64,000 nt of DNA from Caulobacter segnis ATCC 21756. Its GTDB lineage: Bacteria; Pseudomonadota; Alphaproteobacteria; Caulobacterales; Caulobacteraceae. The notes under the pieces are model-generated. The model saw only the letters and a list, made by a program, of their open reading frames with translations. It was not told where the DNA came from and made no database searches. The stretch covers positions 2,418,001 to 2,482,000 of the forward strand of contig NC_014100.1 of assembly GCF_000092285.1 (NCBI RefSeq), written 5' to 3'. The stretch's first letter is position 1. Each line of letters opens with the position of its first letter. The position numbers and the translations under genes are program-made. Positions 54,706 through 63,432 of this stretch are shown here, piece by piece.

Positions 54706-56178
54706 ATGATCAGATGGCGTTACGCGGCGACCGCCGCGAGCCTGCTCGCGCTGGGGCTTTCGGCCTGCGCGACCACCGGGACTGGCAGTCCCGCAAAGTC
54801 CAGCCAAGCCGGCGCCAAGCCCGCTGAGAAGGCTGAGATCAAGCCGCTGCCCAAGGGGCTGGACGGCCAGGCCTCCACCGGCTTCCCCTCGACCTACAAG
54901 CCCTTTCCGTCTCGCCCCACCGCCTTCGTCGGCGCGACTGTGCTGACCGCCACCGGCCAGCAGATCGAGAACGGCGTGGTTGTCGCCTCGGGCGGCAAGA
55001 TCGTCGCCGTCGGCGGACCGGACACGCCGATCCCCGCGGACGTCGTCAAGGTCGACGTGACCGGCAAGTGGATCACGCCAGGCGTCATCGACGCCCACAG
55101 CCATCTGGGCGTCTACCCTTCGCCGGGCGTCTCGGCGCGCTCCGACGGCAACGAGGCCACCGACCCGAACACCGCCCAGGTCTGGGCCGAGCACTCGGTC
55201 TGGCCGCAGGATCCGGGCTTCAACCGCGCCCGCGCCGGCGGCGTGACGACCCTGCAGATCCTCCCCGGCTCGGCCAACCTGTTCGGCGGTCGCTCTGTGA
55301 CGCTGAAAAATGTGCCGTCCCTGACCATGCAGGCCATGAAGTTCCCCGACGCGCCCTACGGCCTGAAAATGGCCTGCGGCGAAAATCCGAAGCGTGTCTA
55401 TGGCGGCAAGGGCCGCTCGCCCTCGACGGCGATGGGCAACGTCTTCGGCTATCGCAAGGCCTGGATCGACGCGGCCGACTACGCCCGTAAGTGGGACGAC
55501 TTCCGCGCCAAGCAGCAAAAGGGCGAGAAGGCCGATGCGCCCAAGCGCGACCTGCAGATGGAAACCCTGGCCGGCGTGCTCAAGGGTGAAATCCTGGTGC
55601 AGAACCACTGCTACCGGGCCGACGAAGAAGCGGTGATGATCGATATCGCCAAGGAGTTTGGCTACAAGATCACGATGTTCCACCACGCGATCGAGAGCTA
55701 CAAGATCGCGCCCCTGCTGGCCAAGGAAGGCATCTGTTCCGCCACCTGGGCCTCGTGGACCGGCTTCAAGATGGAAAGCCTGGACGGCATCGACGCCAAC
55801 GCCGCCATCCTGGCCAAGAACGGCGCCTGCGTCGTGATCCACTCGGACGATCCGATCATGACCCAGCGGCTGAACCAGGAAGCCGCCATCGCCATGGCCG
55901 CCGGCGCCAAGCTGGGCGTCGACATCCCGCGCGCGGAGGCGATCAAGTGGATCACGGCCAATCCGGCCAAGGCCATGGGCATCGGGGACAAGACGGGCAG
56001 CCTTGAGCCCGGCAAGGCCGCCGACATCGTCGTCTGGAGCCGCGACCCGTTCAGCGTCTACGCGCAAGCCGAGAAGGTCTTCATCGACGGCGCGCTGATC
56101 TACGACCGCAAGGACGCGCGCTTCCAGCCCAAGTCCGATTTCGAGCTCGGCCAACCCGGCCAAGGAGCGTTCAACTGA
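54706..56178 (+). CDS. Lipoprotein amidohydrolase
   Basis: 490 residues. Lipoprotein signal MIRWRYAATAASLLALG with lipobox LSAC (Cys21), so membrane-anchored, probably periplasmic. Amidohydrolase TIM barrel with metal motif DAHSHLG (HxH), a histidine in ILVQNHCYR, HH in MFHHAIES, and Asp in VIHSDDP: the usual ligands of the imidazolonepropionase-like group. The substrate is unknown. The ATG at 54706 lies behind a longer frame with no binding site. It overlaps the next gene by ATGA. Confidence 0.85.
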   Translation: MIRWRYAATAASLLALGLSACATTGTGSPAKSSQAGAKPAEKAEIKPLPKGLDGQASTGFPSTYKPFPSRPTAFVGATVLTATGQQIENGVVVASGGKIVAVGGPDTPIPADVVKVDVTGKWITPGVIDAHSHLGVYPSPGVSARSDGNEATDPNTAQVWAEHSVWPQDPGFNRARAGGVTTLQILPGSANLFGGRSVTLKNVPSLTMQAMKFPDAPYGLKMACGENPKRVYGGKGRSPSTAMGNVFGYRKAWIDAADYARKWDDFRAKQQKGEKADAPKRDLQMETLAGVLKGEILVQNHCYRADEEAVMIDIAKEFGYKITMFHHAIESYKIAPLLAKEGICSATWASWTGFKMESLDGIDANAAILAKNGACVVIHSDDPIMTQRLNQEAAIAMAAGAKLGVDIPRAEAIKWITANPAKAMGIGDKTGSLEPGKAADIVVWSRDPFSVYAQAEKVFIDGALIYDRKDARFQPKSDFELGQPGQGAFN

Positions 56179-57530
56179 TGATCCGGTCTCTGCTTCTCGC
56201 CAGCGCCGCCTGCGCCCTGGCCCTCCCCGCGGCGGCCCAGACGGTCGCCATCGTCAACGCCCGGATCGAGCCGGTCTCCAGCGCCGCGATCCCGAACGGA
56301 ACCCTGGTGATCAAGGACGGCAAGATCGCCGCCCTTGGCGCCAGCGTCACGGTCCCCGCCGGCGCCAAGGTGATCGACGCCAAGGGCGGCGTCGTCACCC
56401 CAGGCTTCATCGCCCCGTCCTCGAACCTCGCCGCGTCCGAAGTCAGCGGCGTGCGTGAAACCCGTGACGACGGCACCGGCAACGCGCTCTCCGCCGCCTT
56501 CGACATCAGCTACGCGATCAACCCGGCCTCGACCTTCATCGGGCTGGCCCGCGACGGGGGGATCACCAGCTCGGCGGTGACGCCGGTGCTGACCGGAACC
56601 GGCGGCGGGGCACACGAGCACGCCGACGACGGCGTGGTGGAGGAGATGACCGCCGGCAAGAGCGGCGACGGCGATCCGCCGCTGTTCGGCGGCCAGGCCG
56701 CGTTCATCCGCCTGAAGGCCGGCGCGACCGACATCGTCGAGGCTTCAAAGCTCGCCGTCACCGTCTCGCTGGGCGAAAGCGGCGCCCGGGCCGCCGGCGG
56801 CTCGCGCGGCGCGGACCTTGTGCTGATCCGCTCGGCCTTGGAAGACGCCCGCGCGTTCGCCGCCCGCCGCGCGGCGTTCGAGCAAGGCGCCACCCGCGAC
56901 TTCGGCCTCTCGCGCCTGGACCTCCAGGCCCTGATCCCCGTCGTGCAGGGCAAGATCCCGCTGCTGATCCGCGTCTCCCGCGCCGCCGACATCCGTCAGG
57001 CGCTGAAGCTGGCGGCCGAGGAGAAGATCAAGATCGTCCTCGAAGGCGTCGAGGAAGGCTGGATGGTCGCGCCCGAGATCGCCAAGGCCAAGGTTCCGGT
57101 CATCCTCGATCCTCAGGCCGACCTGCCGGACAGCTTCGAGGCCCTGGGTTCGCGTCTCGACAACGCCGCCCGCCTGCACGCCGCCGGCGTGTCGGTGGCG
57201 ATCAACGGCTCACGGGACTTCAACAATCTGCGCCAGGAGCGGCTGAACGCCGGCCTCGCGGTCGCCAACGGCCTGCCCTACGCGGCCGCCCTGGCCGGGG
57301 TGACCCTGGTTCCGGCCAAGATCTGGGGCCAGGACGGCAAGGTCGGCTCGCTCGAGGTCGGCAAGCTGGCCGACGTCGTGGTCTGGAACGGCGACCCGCT
57401 GGAGACCACCAGCTGGCCCACCACGGTTCTGGTCGGCGGCGTCGAGCAGCCCAAGGACGGCCGCCACGAGCAGTTGAAGGCCCGCTACGTCGCCAGCGAC
57501 CAGAGCGGCTATCCGCCGGCCTATCGCTGA
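56178..57530 (+). CDS. Exported amidohydrolase-fold protein lacking metal ligands
   Basis: 450 residues. Sec signal peptide MIRSLLLASAACALALPAAAQ. Clearly the same fold as its upstream neighbour (IVNARIEP, NGTLVIKDGKIAALG, PGFIAPSSN, VGSLEVGKLADVVVWNGDP). The HxH metal site is replaced by PSSN, the second histidine by Val (LLIRVSRAA), HH by GVEEG and the Asp by NGSR. It therefore looks like a non-catalytic partner. Coupled to the upstream gene (ATGA), it may form a heteromer with it; this is inference. Confidence 0.85.
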   Translation: MIRSLLLASAACALALPAAAQTVAIVNARIEPVSSAAIPNGTLVIKDGKIAALGASVTVPAGAKVIDAKGGVVTPGFIAPSSNLAASEVSGVRETRDDGTGNALSAAFDISYAINPASTFIGLARDGGITSSAVTPVLTGTGGGAHEHADDGVVEEMTAGKSGDGDPPLFGGQAAFIRLKAGATDIVEASKLAVTVSLGESGARAAGGSRGADLVLIRSALEDARAFAARRAAFEQGATRDFGLSRLDLQALIPVVQGKIPLLIRVSRAADIRQALKLAAEEKIKIVLEGVEEGWMVAPEIAKAKVPVILDPQADLPDSFEALGSRLDNAARLHAAGVSVAINGSRDFNNLRQERLNAGLAVANGLPYAAALAGVTLVPAKIWGQDGKVGSLEVGKLADVVVWNGDPLETTSWPTTVLVGGVEQPKDGRHEQLKARYVASDQSGYPPAYR

Positions 57531-57537
57531 GCCTGGA

Positions 57538-57652
57538 AATCCTCCCCCTAACGGGGGAGGCGTCCGTGAAACGGACGGAGGGGGAAGTTCGGCAAGGCCT
57601 GTCCCTCCCCCTCCGTCGCGTTGCGGCGACACCTCTCCCACGGGGAGAGGAT
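57538..57652. repeat. Intergenic palindromic element upstream of parE
   Basis: CCTCCCCC-taac-GGGGGAGG, then CGTCCGT-gaa-ACGGACG, then CCCCCTCCGTCGCG and a CCTCTCCCACGGGGAGAGG hairpin. It has the same building blocks as the elements at 59.8, 60.5 and 61.3 kb: a CCTCCCCC/GGGGGAGG stem, a GTCGC/GCGAC stem and a GGAGGGGG edge. Confidence 0.7.
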
Positions 57653-57727
57653 TTCATTTTCTCTTTTCAGGGGAAGCCGGGCCCGCCATACGAGGCCCCC
57701 GCGTTCGAATCGCCTAGACTTCCCCCA

Positions 57728-59833
57728 ATGTCCTCCTCCGATAAGACCCCCTCCCTGTTTGGCGACGACGACGCCCTCGCCCCGGTTCCGGCCGCGCCGC
57801 TGCTGAGCAGCGTGGAGCCGCGCGTCGAGGCGACGCCGCGTCCGATCCCGCCGCCCCCGCCTTCGTCCAAGCCCGCGCCCGCCGCCAAGCCTTCGGCCCC
57901 CGGCGAGTACTCGGCCGCCGACATCGAGGTGCTGGAAGGCCTGGAGCCGGTCCGCAAGCGGCCGGGCATGTACATCGGCGGCACTGACGAGCGGGCCCTG
58001 CACCACCTGTTCGCCGAAGTGCTCGACAACTCGATGGACGAGGCCGTGGCCGGCTTCGCCAAGACCATCGAGGTCAAGCTCGACGCCGACGGCTTCCTGT
58101 CGGTCAAGGACGACGGCCGCGGCATGCCCGTGGACCCGCACCCGAAGTACCCCGGCAAGTCGGCGCTGGAGGTCATCATGACCGTCCTGCACGCCGGCGG
58201 TAAGTTCACGGGCAAGGCCTACGAGACCTCCGGCGGCCTGCACGGCGTCGGCGCCAGCGTCGTCAACGCCCTGTCCGAGCGCGTCGAGGTCACCGTCTGG
58301 CGCGACGGCTTCGAGCACCTACAGGTCTTCGCCCGCGGCAAGCCCCTGGGGCCGATCCAGCAGGTCGCGCCGTCGAAGAAGAAGGGCACCATGGTGCGCT
58401 TCAAGCCCGACGACGAGATCTTCGGCGAGGGGACCAACTTCAAGCCTGCGCGCCTGTACCGCATGGCGCGGTCGAAGGCGTACCTGTTCCGTGGCGTGCA
58501 GATCAAATGGTCCTGCGATCCCTCGCGGATCCACGACCAGACCCCGCCCGAAGCCACGTTCCACTTCCCCAACGGCCTGGCCGACTTCCTGGCCGAGCGG
58601 ACCAAGGGCCTGACCACGATCACGCCCGAGAGCTTCTCGGGCCGCATCGAGCGTCAGGGCGAGGCCGGCGCCGTCGAGTGGGCCGTCACCTGGACGCCCC
58701 AGGGCTTCGGCGAGCACGACGGCTTCATGCAGTCGTACTGCAACACCGTCCCGACGCCCGAGGGCGGCACCCACGAGAGCGGCTTCCGCGCCGCCCTGAC
58801 CCGGGGCCTCAAGGCCTATGCCGAGCTCAAGGGCGAGAAGCGCGGCGGCATCATCACCGCCGACGACGTCGTCGCCCAGGCCGGGGCGCTGATCTCGGTG
58901 TTCATCAAGAACCCCGAGTTCCAGGGCCAGACCAAGGAGAAGCTCTCCACCAGCGAGGCCCAGCGCTTCGTCGAGCAGGCCCTGCGCGACCCGTTCGACC
59001 TGTGGCTCAGCTCCAGCCCGAAGAACGCCCAGGCCCTGCTGGAGTTCGTCATCGAGCGGGCCGAGGAGCGCCTCAAGCGCCGCAAGGACAAGGAAGTCTC
59101 CCGCGCCTCGGCGACCCGCAAGCTGCGCCTGCCCGGCAAGCTGGCCGACTGCGCCGGGAGCGCGGTCGACGGCGCCGAGCTGTTCATCGTCGAGGGCGAC
59201 AGCGCCGGCGGCTCGGCCAAGCAGGCCCGCGACCGCAAGTACCAGGCGATCCTGCCCCTGCGCGGCAAGATCCTGAACGTCGCCTCCGCGTCCGGCGAGA
59301 AGTTCACCGCCAACAAGGAGCTGTCGGACCTGATGCTGGCCCTGGGGGCCCAGGGCGGATCGAAGTACCGTGAAGAGGATCTGCGCTACGAGCGGATCAT
59401 CATCATGACCGACGCCGACGTCGACGGCGCCCACATCGCCTCCCTGCTGATCACCTTCTTCTACCGCACCATGCCGGACGTGATCCGCCAGGGGCACCTG
59501 TTCCTGGCCCTGCCGCCGCTGTATCGCATCGCCCACGGCGGCAAGTCCGAATACGCCCGCGACGACGCCCACAAGGACGAGCTGCTGGCCACGGTCTTCA
59601 AGGGCAAGAAGCCCGAGATCGGCCGCTTCAAGGGCCTGGGCGAGATGATGGCCGCCCAGCTGAAGGAGACCACCATGGACCCCAAGAAGCGCACCCTGGC
59701 CCGCGTCACCCTGCCCCGCCACGAGGAAAGCGTCGAGGAACTGGTCGAGACCCTGATGGGCCGCAAGCCGGAGCTGCGGTTCAGGTTCATCCAGGAAAAC
59801 GCCGAGTTCGCGACGGCGGATCTGGATCTGTAG
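57728..59833 (+). CDS. parE: DNA topoisomerase IV subunit B
   Basis: ATPase subunit of topoisomerase IV, which unlinks daughter chromosomes. 701 residues. A proline-rich, low-complexity N-terminal extension (about 1-60) precedes the GHKL ATPase domain: [33 protein letters not shown]. Transducer and TOPRIM domains follow, with [15 protein letters not shown] and DADVDGAHI. Starts at ATG 57728 behind a long open frame. The ParC subunit gene is not in the window. Confidence 0.96.
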   Translation: MSSSDKTPSLFGDDDALAPVPAAPLLSSVEPRVEATPRPIPPPPPSSKPAPAAKPSAPGEYSAADIEVLEGLEPVRKRPGMYIGGTDERALHHLFAEVLDNSMDEAVAGFAKTIEVKLDADGFLSVKDDGRGMPVDPHPKYPGKSALEVIMTVLHAGGKFTGKAYETSGGLHGVGASVVNALSERVEVTVWRDGFEHLQVFARGKPLGPIQQVAPSKKKGTMVRFKPDDEIFGEGTNFKPARLYRMARSKAYLFRGVQIKWSCDPSRIHDQTPPEATFHFPNGLADFLAERTKGLTTITPESFSGRIERQGEAGAVEWAVTWTPQGFGEHDGFMQSYCNTVPTPEGGTHESGFRAALTRGLKAYAELKGEKRGGIITADDVVAQAGALISVFIKNPEFQGQTKEKLSTSEAQRFVEQALRDPFDLWLSSSPKNAQALLEFVIERAEERLKRRKDKEVSRASATRKLRLPGKLADCAGSAVDGAELFIVEGDSAGGSAKQARDRKYQAILPLRGKILNVASASGEKFTANKELSDLMLALGAQGGSKYREEDLRYERIIIMTDADVDGAHIASLLITFFYRTMPDVIRQGHLFLALPPLYRIAHGGKSEYARDDAHKDELLATVFKGKKPEIGRFKGLGEMMAAQLKETTMDPKKRTLARVTLPRHEESVEELVETLMGRKPELRFRFIQENAEFATADLDL

Positions 59834-59840
59834 GGCAGTA

Positions 59841-59972
59841 AGCGCCCCCTCCGTCACGCGGCTGCGCCGCGCGCCACCTCCCCCGTTTCACGGGTGAGGA
59901 GGAAACCGTCATCCTCCCCCGCTTGCGGGGGAGGTGGATCGGCGCGGAACGCGACGAGACGGAGGGGGCGCT
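59841..59972. repeat. Intergenic palindromic element downstream of parE
   Basis: Ends in a perfect 15-bp inverted repeat (AGCGCCCCCTCCGTC at 59841-59855 and its complement at 59958-59972). The interior contains CCTCCCCCGC-ttgc-GGGGGAGG and GC-rich GCGGC/GCCGC hairpins. Same family as the elements at 57.5, 60.5 and 61.3 kb. Confidence 0.75.
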
Positions 59973-60493
59973 CTCTTCCAAGCACGCCCCCGCCGCTTCA
60001 CGCGGCCGCCCGCTGAAGGGATGGAAAGGGACGCGGAGCGCCGGACATCCGTCCGGAAGAATTTAATAAATACCGTTTCGACGAAGCCCGACGCTCCGCG
60101 CGACCGTTATCCGCCAGCGTCCCGTCGGGTGGCCCTGTTCAGGCCTTACCGGGACCCAGGCCTCCCGTTTCCGAGAGACCCAGCGGTCGGAGAGGACGGG
60201 CTTTCAGCCAAACACGCCCTTTTGCCTCCAACCACGCCGACGGCGGGCGGGTGAGCCCAGCAAGCTCATCCCCGGACCGTCCCGAGTATCCCCCTCGAAC
60301 CTGTCCCCGCTCGATCGCCCCCCGTCGCCGCAAATGGTCGCTGGCCATGCGCCCTTTCCTCGCGACGAGGTGGGTAAAGCATAAGGGCGGTTTCAACGCG
60401 GATGATGGAGCGGGGTGTAAAAGTGGGAAGTTGTTGAAATCGTTGGGTTCGATTCCGGATACGCGGATGATAGAGCGCCACGAACGCTCGTAA
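59973..60493. other. Non-coding stretch between parE and the EcsC gene
   Basis: About 520 bp without a supported gene. It includes an AT-rich patch (AGAATTTAATAAATACC near 60058) and a hairpin TGAGC-ccagcaa-GCTCA near 60252. Short open frames on both strands lack ribosome binding sites and protein-like composition. I looked for RNase P, tmRNA, SRP and 6S RNA signatures and found none I could support. Confidence 0.5.
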
Positions 60494-60617
60494 AAGATCC
60501 TCCCCCGCGATGCGGGGGAGGTGTCGCGGAGCGACGGAGGGGGCTAGCTGGAAGGCGGCCGCGTTCGCCCCCTCCGGCCCTCTGGGCCACCTCCCCCGCA
60601 TCGCGGGGGAGGATCTT
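60494..60617. repeat. Intergenic palindromic element with 30-bp perfect arms
   Basis: A 30-bp stretch at 60494-60523 recurs exactly inverted at 60588-60617. Each arm is itself a hairpin: CCTCCCCCGC-gat-GCGGGGGAGG. Between them lies GTCGC-ggagcgac-GGAGGGGG and a variable centre. Located 4 bp from the EcsC stop. Confidence 0.85.
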
Positions 60618-60621
60618 GAAA

Positions 60622-61323
60622 CTAAGCCCCCTGCTCGGCCCGCATCCGATACGCCATCACCGCCGTATGCCCCAGCCGCTCCACGAGCCGCCAATTGACG
60701 ATCGCCCCCAGCGGCGCGCCGACCACGGGTAGGAACTGGGCCAGTTTCGCCAGGTCGATGTGGTCGCGGTACTGCTGCTGGAAGGCGCGCCAGTCGAAGT
60801 CGTCGAGGTGGGCCGGATGGGTCTTGGCGTCCCAGTCCTGCATCGCCTCCATCACCCGCGCGCGGTGTTCGGCGTCCGAGAACGCCAGCTCGAAGATGTG
60901 CAGGATGAACAATCGCTCGCTCAGCGCCCGCCCGTCGTGGCCGAAGATGGCGGCGATCTCGAACAACAGCTTGATCTTGAAGCTCATCAGCAGCGGGAAG
61001 TCGGCCGCCGCCGCCAGGAAGCCCCCGGCCCCGGTCACCCCGCCCTCGACGGCCGCCGTCTTCTTCCAGCCGTCGATCGCCTTGGCCGCCCGCGCCCGTC
61101 GCTCCTCCAGCGTCAGGCCGATCTGAGGCGCGCCGGTCATGAAGTCCGAGCCCGTCAGCATGCCCCGCGTCATGCCCTCGATCGCCGTGGTGATGGCGGC
61201 GTGGACCTTCTCGGGGATCATCCGGTTGATCCGCCGCTGCGTCGCCCGCGCCAGGCCGTTCAGCGCCCCCGGCGGCCGGAGGACCTCGTCGCGCCAGGCC
61301 AGGATGTCGGGGGAAAGGGGCAT
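60622..61323 (-). CDS. EcsC family protein
   Basis: 233 residues of the EcsC family, named after the third gene of the Bacillus ecs locus; the molecular function is unknown. Signature parts are WRDEVLRPPGALNGLARATQ, GGVTGAGGFLAAAADFPLLMSFKIKLLFEIAAIFGHD and AQFLPVVGAPLGAIVNWRLVERLGHTA. Long Ala/Gly-rich helices suggest membrane association. ATG at 61323. Flanked on both sides by palindromic repeat elements; no operon partner. Confidence 0.85.
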   Translation of the reverse strand: MPLSPDILAWRDEVLRPPGALNGLARATQRRINRMIPEKVHAAITTAIEGMTRGMLTGSDFMTGAPQIGLTLEERRARAAKAIDGWKKTAAVEGGVTGAGGFLAAAADFPLLMSFKIKLLFEIAAIFGHDGRALSERLFILHIFELAFSDAEHRARVMEAMQDWDAKTHPAHLDDFDWRAFQQQYRDHIDLAKLAQFLPVVGAPLGAIVNWRLVERLGHTAVMAYRMRAEQGA

Positions 61324-61336
61324 GAGGTTGAGATAA

Positions 61337-61452
61337 CCCTTCTCCCCTTGCGGGAGAAGGTGGCGCGAAGCGCCGGATGAGGGGTCGCGCCGCCGAGAAA
61401 CCCCTCATCCGTCCCGCTGCGCGGTCCACCTTCTCCCGCGGGGGGAGAAGGG
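61337..61452. repeat. Intergenic palindromic element upstream of the EcsC gene
   Basis: CCCTTCTCCC-cttgc-GGGAGAAGGTGG at 61337-61363 is matched, apart from two central bases, by its complement at 61426-61452. Between are GGCGCGAAGCGCC and GGATGAGGGG with inverted CCCCTCATCC. Same two-stem architecture as the other elements. Confidence 0.8.
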
Positions 61453-61466
61453 CTTAGTGTTTCCCC

Positions 61467-61808
61467 ATGACCAACGCCCAGCGCCTGACCCTGGTGCGCG
61501 CCGCGCACACGGTGATCTATGTGGTGATGGCCGGCGCGTCGCTGGTGGTGCTGGCGGCCGGGATCACCGGCGCGACCGGCCCCTGGCTGTGGGTCGCCGG
61601 CGGCCTGGTGGCGGTCGAGAGCGTGGTCTTCGCCGCCTACGGCTTCAAGTGCCCGATGACGGCGATGGCGGTGAAGTACGGCGCGACCCCGGACGGCGCC
61701 TGGGACACCTTCTTCCCCGAACGCTGCACCCGCCACACCTTCCGGGTGTTCGGCCCGGTGATCCTGGTGGGGTTCGCGCTGCTGGCGGCGCGGTGGACGT
61801 TGGGGTGA
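61467..61808 (+). CDS. Small integral membrane protein
   Basis: 113 residues, three predicted helices: VIYVVMAGASLVVLAAGI, WLWVAGGLVAVESVVFAAYG and VFGPVILVGFALLAARW. Two cysteines, one in the loop after helix 2 (FKCPM) and one in FPERCTRHTF. No family recognised. ATG at 61467 directly follows a palindromic element and has no strong ribosome binding site. Lies alone between two repeat elements, so support is composition and membrane pattern only. Confidence 0.65.
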   Translation: MTNAQRLTLVRAAHTVIYVVMAGASLVVLAAGITGATGPWLWVAGGLVAVESVVFAAYGFKCPMTAMAVKYGATPDGAWDTFFPERCTRHTFRVFGPVILVGFALLAARWTLG

Positions 61809-61841
61809 GAGGGTCCTTCTCCCTCCCCCAACCAACAAGCC

Positions 61842-61974
61842 CCGTCATTCCCGCCCTTGTGGCGGGAGCCCCTGGTTCAGCTGACACGTGAAGCGCCAGC
61901 GGACCGCCAGCGGTCCGCCCCACTCGCCCTTGCGGCCGATAGAGGGGTTCCCGCCACAAGGGCGGGAATGACGG
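61842..61974. repeat. Intergenic element with 26-bp perfect inverted repeats
   Basis: CCGTCATTCCCGCCCTTGT and seven further bases (61842-61867) recur exactly inverted at 61949-61974. The arms continue inward as GAGCCCCT/AGGGGTTC with one mismatch. The centre holds CAGCGGACC/GGTCCGC-type pairs. It differs in sequence from the CCTCCCCC family. Confidence 0.8.
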
Positions 61975-62231
61975 CGGGTATAGGGATCTGTGTGCCGCCC
62001 CCTTCTCGCCCGAGAAGGAGCCATCCTTACATCTCACGGCGAGACGATCGCAGGGCTGTCCAAGTCACTAAAGGCATGCCCTCGGGCCGGCGAAGCCGGT
62101 CCCGGGGGACGACGCTCCGCGTCGCCGCCGCGCGGCCGCCCGGAGGGCGGTCCTTGACTGACTTGGTCAGTCCTGCACGCTGCAGCCTCCAAGAGATTTA
62201 AGGACGGGACCGCGCGGGGGCACCCGGCGTT

Positions 62232-62294
62232 CTAGTAAGCTGAACATCTGAACCGACGGCGATGGCTTAAACAGACCTGCGACGCCCTTACTAG
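62232..62294. repeat. 8-bp inverted repeat at the AT-rich cassette edge
   Basis: CTAGTAAG at 62232-62239 and CTTACTAG at 62287-62294, 47 bp apart, end 1 bp from the stop codon of the first cassette gene. A second palindrome GACTGAC-ttg-GTCAGTC lies nearby at 62156-62172. The rest of 61975-62295 shows no gene. They may mark an insertion border or a terminator; this is not proven. Confidence 0.4.
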
Positions 62295-62295
62295 G

Positions 62296-62721
62296 TTAAA
62301 ATTCCAACGCGTCCCTTGGCTTGAGACGCCTAGGTGGAACTTCCCCCTGCTCTGCTCCCAGATCTGTCAAAATCGCATCTAGCGCATCTTCAGCCCCCGT
62401 CGCTCGGCGAGCAACCCGCCTCAGAAGATCCGACATAAGCATATAATAATTCTTATATCCCTCCACCCTCGGAATAGAATCCACAAGATCTACATCAGTA
62501 AAAGAGTCGATAGTTTTATCGCTATCGTCAACTATAGACAAAACGATATCGGGGTCACCATTACCCCTATATTCGGACTCTATAGCAACCCTACGGTTCC
62601 CAATTTTAGCAACATATCGCCCCCCCGCCTCAGTGACGGACCACTCAACCTTAGAACCCAAAGTTAATTCATATAGCTTCTCAACAAGAAAAGCATACTT
62701 GTCGACGGTCGAGGCAGTCAT
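62296..62721 (-). CDS. Uncharacterised protein of the AT-rich cassette
   Basis: 141 residues, cytoplasmic by composition. Features: VDKYAFLVEKLYELTLGSKVEW, a strand-rich part with VAKIGNRRVAIESEYRGNGDPDIVLSIVDD, then YKNYYMLMSDLLRRVARR and an acidic, Pro-containing tail. I do not recognise a family. The DNA is clearly AT-richer than its neighbours (for example ATAATAATTC near 62441), pointing to recent transfer. Its ATG overlaps the stop of the upstream gene (TAATG), so the two proteins are translationally coupled. Confidence 0.75.
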   Translation of the reverse strand: MTASTVDKYAFLVEKLYELTLGSKVEWSVTEAGGRYVAKIGNRRVAIESEYRGNGDPDIVLSIVDDSDKTIDSFTDVDLVDSIPRVEGYKNYYMLMSDLLRRVARRATGAEDALDAILTDLGAEQGEVPPRRLKPRDALEF

Positions 62722-63323
62722 TACACATCCCTTTCCAGCGCAATACTTGTTCTCGCCAGAACTTCCGAGAATCTTCTATTGGAATTTATCATTATGGAAA
62801 CATTACCCGGACTCTTCTGCTTTTGCAGCGAAAGCTCAATAGTCTCAGAGAACTGCGCAACTTCGGATAGAACATCACTCAGCGCCTGGATGCGATCTGC
62901 GGTTAGGTTCGACGGCAATTCGGTCAGACGAACAAGCGCATGTCGAGCATCGCTATAACTCTCAACTGCCTCGGCCCAGCTATGGCGCTTCAAATGCCGG
63001 TCCGTCTCGCGGAGCGCAGAGGAGGCCCGGGAAACCTCGAAAACTGCGTCGTAAGTTGCAACGCGGGACTTGATCGCAGCAACTGCGTTCGCTGCGGCCT
63101 TGGTGGCGTTTGCCGTGCGCCATAACTGCCAACCGGTAATTGGAAAGCCAATGATAGCGAGGAGCGTGCCTAGAATTCCTGCAAGGAAGCTCCAGCCACT
63201 CACCTTAACTGCATTGGCTGGATCCATCGCCCAGCGGAAGAAATCGAACACAGGCCCTCCCAGGTAACCCGCGTAGAGTGTGCGAGTAGTGCTTAGGTAG
63301 CAAGATGCATCTCGCAACCCCAT
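62721..63323 (-). CDS. Uncharacterised membrane-anchored helical protein of the AT-rich cassette
   Basis: 200 residues. One membrane helix at about 43-65 (GWSFLAGILGTLLAIIGFPI) is followed by a long helical, probably coiled-coil region: ANATKAAANAVAAIKSRV, HLKRHSWAEAVESYSDARHAL, LTADRIQALSDVLSEVAQFS. No family recognised. ATG at 63323 chosen for its strong GGGAGGTG binding site; the frame remains open 39 codons further, which look non-coding. AT content rises toward the 3' end. Coupled to the cytoplasmic partner gene. Confidence 0.75.
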   Translation of the reverse strand: MGLRDASCYLSTTRTLYAGYLGGPVFDFFRWAMDPANAVKVSGWSFLAGILGTLLAIIGFPITGWQLWRTANATKAAANAVAAIKSRVATYDAVFEVSRASSALRETDRHLKRHSWAEAVESYSDARHALVRLTELPSNLTADRIQALSDVLSEVAQFSETIELSLQKQKSPGNVSIMINSNRRFSEVLARTSIALERDV

Positions 63324-63432
63324 CCACACCTCCCGCCCCTCCATCCCCAGCCTCCCGACCCCCGCCACCTCCCCAGCGGGGCCATACCGCCCTATATCCT
63401 GGTCCTGACGTTCACCACGCTGGGACCTTGCG

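Noticed and set aside
60139..60396. 85-codon minus-strand frame downstream of parE
   Set aside because: No ribosome binding site, Arg/Gly/Leu-rich non-protein-like composition and no family match.
59973..60493. Possible RNase P RNA, tmRNA, SRP RNA or 6S RNA
   Set aside because: None of the universal signatures (for example GAGGAAAGTCC of RNase P or a tag-peptide reading frame) could be found.
57538..61974. CRISPR array
   Set aside because: The repeats are inverted pairs at gene borders with no regular spacers, and no cas gene is present.
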